Below are positions 4,901 through 6,657 of a DNA stretch of 6,657 nucleotides, piece by piece. This DNA is from Clostridiales bacterium UBA4706 (lineage in GTDB: Bacteria; Bacillota; Clostridia; Oscillospirales; Oscillospiraceae). The first letter of the stretch is position 1. The number at the start of each line of letters is the position of its first letter. Made by a program: the position numbers and the translations under genes. The DNA lies in assembly GCA_002404605.1 (NCBI GenBank), contig DHKA01000042.1:204-6860 (forward strand), in the 5' to 3' direction. Under the pieces are notes generated by a model. The model was not told the DNA's origin, did not search any database, and worked only from the letters and a program-made list of their open reading frames with translations.

Positions 4901-6286
4901 ATGAAAAAGACTTTCCATACCGGACGTGCGGCGCTCGGCGCACTGCTTGAGGTCCTGCTGGCGTTTGTTCCGGCGCGGCTGTTCTACTATACCTATATCC
5001 ACCATTACCCGCGCGCCAACTTCTGGATGAAGGGCAACGTGCTGTTCTTTGTTGTTTATTTGGCGATCCTCGTGCTGTTTATGACGATCTATGGCAGCTT
5101 CAGCGTCCGGAAATACCGTACGAGAGAGCTGGTATTCGCGTTCGGCCTTTCCTGCTTCTTCACGGACGTTATCGCCTATTTCCTCATGTGCATGATCGCG
5201 AAGATGATCCTGCCTCCAAAGTATGCCATTTTCACGCTGTTGGCACAGTGCCTGATCGAAACGGGCATGTTCATCGTCGCCCGCATTATGGTGGACCGGC
5301 TCGAACCGACGGCTCCGGCGCTGCTGATCGTTCCGGAAAAGGATGCCGAAGAGAGCGTCCGGAATAAGTTTGACCGCCGCCGCACGCGGTACTATATCGA
5401 CCGCGTCGTTTCCGCGGATATGCCATGGGACGAGCTGTGCGAGGTCATGCATTCCTATACTACGGTCGTGCTGCTGCCGATGGAAAACGATCTCCGCCGC
5501 CGCATCATGGACGACTGTTTCTGGCATGGCATCGCCATCATGCTCAAGCCCGATATGCAGGACATCATGGTAAACTGTGCGGACACGGTCATCATGAGCG
5601 ATGTGCCGCTCTATGCCGTCCATACCGGCAGCCACGACCGTGGCTATCTGACTGCGAAGCGGGGGCTTGACATCGTCGCGTCCGTGTGCGGTCTCATTAT
5701 CTGCAGCCCGATATTCCTTGCTGTTTCCATCGCCATCAAGATCCAGGACGGCGGGCCGGTGTTTTACCGCCAGAAGCGTCTCACGCTGGGCGGAAAGCCT
5801 TTTTACCTAACCAAGTTTCGCAGCATGGTCGTGAACGCGGAATCCGCCACCGGCGCTGTGCTCGCGGGCAAGAGCGATTCCCGTATCACGAAGGTGGGTG
5901 CGTTTCTCCGCGCCACGCGCATCGACGAGCTGCCGCAGCTGCTCAATATTCTCAACGGCGATATGACGCTCGTCGGCCCGCGTCCGGAGCGCCCGGAATT
6001 TTACGAGAAATACTGCGCGGAGTACCCGGAATTTGCCTACCGTCTGCGGGCGAAGGCGGGGCTCACCGGCTATGCCCAGCTTTACGGCCGGTACAATACC
6101 ACTTTTGCGGACAAGGCGCTTCTTGATATGTATTACATCCAGAAAGCCTCGTTCCTCTGGGATCTGCAGCTCATTTTCTATACGCTGAAGATCATCTTCG
6201 TCAAGGAGAGCACCGAGGGCGTGGACGATAAACCGGCCGCAGAGCCGGAGAAAAAAGAACCGGCCTGCGCCGGAGAAACCAAATAA
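4901..6286 (+). CDS. Polyprenyl-phosphate glycosyl-1-phosphate transferase (bacterial sugar transferase, WbaP/WcaJ type)
   Basis: A 461-residue membrane enzyme of normal length for its family. It transfers a sugar-1-phosphate from a nucleotide sugar to undecaprenyl phosphate, the first step of exopolysaccharide, capsule or similar glycan assembly. Four hydrophobic helices lie at about 11-30, 45-65, 77-104 and 108-131, then a soluble region (138-240) where most relatives carry a CoA-binding-like fold; its usual glycine-rich turn is replaced by LLIVPEKDAEES. The catalytic domain starts with KRGLDI (253-258) and a Ser-Pro-broken membrane hairpin (S269-P270). It continues with FYRQKR (288-293), KFRSM (305-309), RIDELPQL with the catalytic Asp-Glu dyad at 342-343, GDMTLVGPRPERPEF (353-367), KAGLTGYAQ (385-393) and a C-terminal LWDLQLIFYTLKIIF. 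The charged tail from 441 is unconserved. Start context is a modest GGAAGAG, 4 nt before ATG. The sugar transferred cannot be told from sequence. It stands alone here without flippase, polymerase or chain-length genes. Confidence 0.96.
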   Translation: MKKTFHTGRAALGALLEVLLAFVPARLFYYTYIHHYPRANFWMKGNVLFFVVYLAILVLFMTIYGSFSVRKYRTRELVFAFGLSCFFTDVIAYFLMCMIAKMILPPKYAIFTLLAQCLIETGMFIVARIMVDRLEPTAPALLIVPEKDAEESVRNKFDRRRTRYYIDRVVSADMPWDELCEVMHSYTTVVLLPMENDLRRRIMDDCFWHGIAIMLKPDMQDIMVNCADTVIMSDVPLYAVHTGSHDRGYLTAKRGLDIVASVCGLIICSPIFLAVSIAIKIQDGGPVFYRQKRLTLGGKPFYLTKFRSMVVNAESATGAVLAGKSDSRITKVGAFLRATRIDELPQLLNILNGDMTLVGPRPERPEFYEKYCAEYPEFAYRLRAKAGLTGYAQLYGRYNTTFADKALLDMYYIQKASFLWDLQLIFYTLKIIFVKESTEGVDDKPAAEPEKKEPACAGETK

Positions 6287-6306
6287 TTGTGCGGCTCTTT
6301 CGCTGA

Positions 6307-6359
6307 AAAACCGCCGCGAATTTCCTGCTCCTTAGGGGAGGGAAATTTGCGGCGGTTTT
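6307..6359. terminator. Bidirectional intrinsic terminator between convergent genes
   Basis: A 19-bp stem pairs 6307-6325 with 6341-6359, with a single G-U wobble. Its 15-nt apical region can form an extra CTCC/GGAG pairing. The plus strand ends in TTTTCGTTTT (6356-6365) and the minus strand ends in TTTTT (6310-6306), so it can stop both the sugar transferase transcript and the minus-strand gene from the right. The remaining bases between it and the flanking genes show nothing else. Confidence 0.9.
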
Positions 6360-6399
6360 CGTTTTGCGCGTGTCTTGATGCATCGGCAGAGGCGGCACG

Positions 6400-6657
6400 T
6401 CAATCGTATGCGACGGTATAGTTCAGTTCCCCCAAAGAAGTGAGCCGGATCGTTCTCACCTCAAAGGCGGCATAGGTCAAGGTCGTCTCTTCGCCCACGG
6501 GAAGAGCTGTTTCATCGGAGCCGATCGTAATACGCAGGGTGTCCTCCCCGTCATTGCGGATCGTCACAGATGTAAATTTGTGCGTTTCATAGAGCGTATA
6601 TGCAACCCGCAAACAGTTATCTGCGAAAAGCAGTTTGCCGGTAGCAACTATATCGTC
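6400..6657 (-). CDS. C-terminal fragment of an unrecognised protein; 5' end outside the window
   Basis: The frame is open from the right edge to a TGA at 6400-6402, giving 85 residues. A TTG codon at 6612 could be read as a start, but nothing resembling a ribosome-binding site precedes it and the frame continues through the edge, so this is treated as a 3' end. The sequence is rich in alternating hydrophobic and polar residues (FTSVTIRND, TLRITIGS, TTLTYAAFEVRTIRL) with Gly/Asp turns, which suggests a small all-beta C-terminal domain. It has no Cys pairs, membrane helix or sorting signal. The style recalls accessory beta-sandwich domains at the ends of secreted or phage-tail proteins, but that is only a resemblance. 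The long terminator at 6307-6359 ends its transcript. Function unknown. Confidence 0.72.
   Translation of the reverse strand, partial: DDIVATGKLLFADNCLRVAYTLYETHKFTSVTIRNDGEDTLRITIGSDETALPVGEETTLTYAAFEVRTIRLTSLGELNYTVAYD

Noticed and set aside
4874..5635. 253-codon minus-strand open frame opposite the sugar transferase N-terminus
   Set aside because: Its His/Asp/Arg-rich composition is the mirror of membrane-helix codons on the other strand; the opposite frame is a certain gene.
6610..6612. TTG as start of a 70-residue protein at the right edge
   Set aside because: The frame continues open to the window edge, and no ribosome-binding site precedes the TTG, so it is more likely an internal Leu codon.

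Overview
This is a GC-rich window (by eye, high-50s percent) with compact spacing, strong Shine-Dalgarno sites and near-consensus sigma-A promoters. Internalin-type repeats (Listeria/Bacteroides repeat, 22-residue LRRs), a Pro-Thr linker on a secreted protein and a Clostridia-style sugar transferase all point to a Bacillota/Clostridia gut-type bacterium, probably Oscillospiraceae-like. The taxon is inference; there is no rRNA or other marker gene here. No phage genes, transposases, CRISPR arrays or RNA genes were found.

Layout, left to right. (1) 1-1682, minus: N-terminal 560 residues of a large secreted surface protein with three Listeria/Bacteroides-type beta-grasp repeats, two copies of a second beta module and a (Pro-Thr)n linker leaving the window. 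(2) 1850-2731, minus: a GT14 (Core-2/I-branching family) glycosyltransferase, ended by a strong intrinsic terminator. (3) 2732-2882: a short divergent control region with two well-formed back-to-back promoters inside a near-symmetric inverted repeat. (4) 2883-4796, plus: a membrane-anchored leucine-rich-repeat protein built mostly from a three-turn super-repeat of about 63-70 residues, then canonical 22-residue internalin-type LRRs and a distinct C-terminal cap. (5) 4828-4876: a terminator that appears to contain the promoter of the next gene. (6) 4901-6286, plus: a polyprenyl-phosphate glycosyl-1-phosphate transferase, the initiating enzyme of surface polysaccharide synthesis. (7) 6307-6359: a long bidirectional terminator shared with (8), a minus-strand gene entering from the right edge, with only its C-terminal 85 residues present.

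The theme is the cell envelope: two glycosyl-transfer enzymes, one initiating at the membrane lipid and one likely adding or branching amino sugars, beside two surface or membrane repeat proteins. Each gene has its own promoter and/or terminator, so this is a neighbourhood of single-gene units and not one operon. A direct functional link between the LRR protein, GT14 and the sugar transferase is inference from proximity and, for GT14/LRR, from the shared divergent control region. The most unusual items are the super-repeat architecture of the LRR protein, the symmetric divergent promoter pair and the promoter nested in a terminator.
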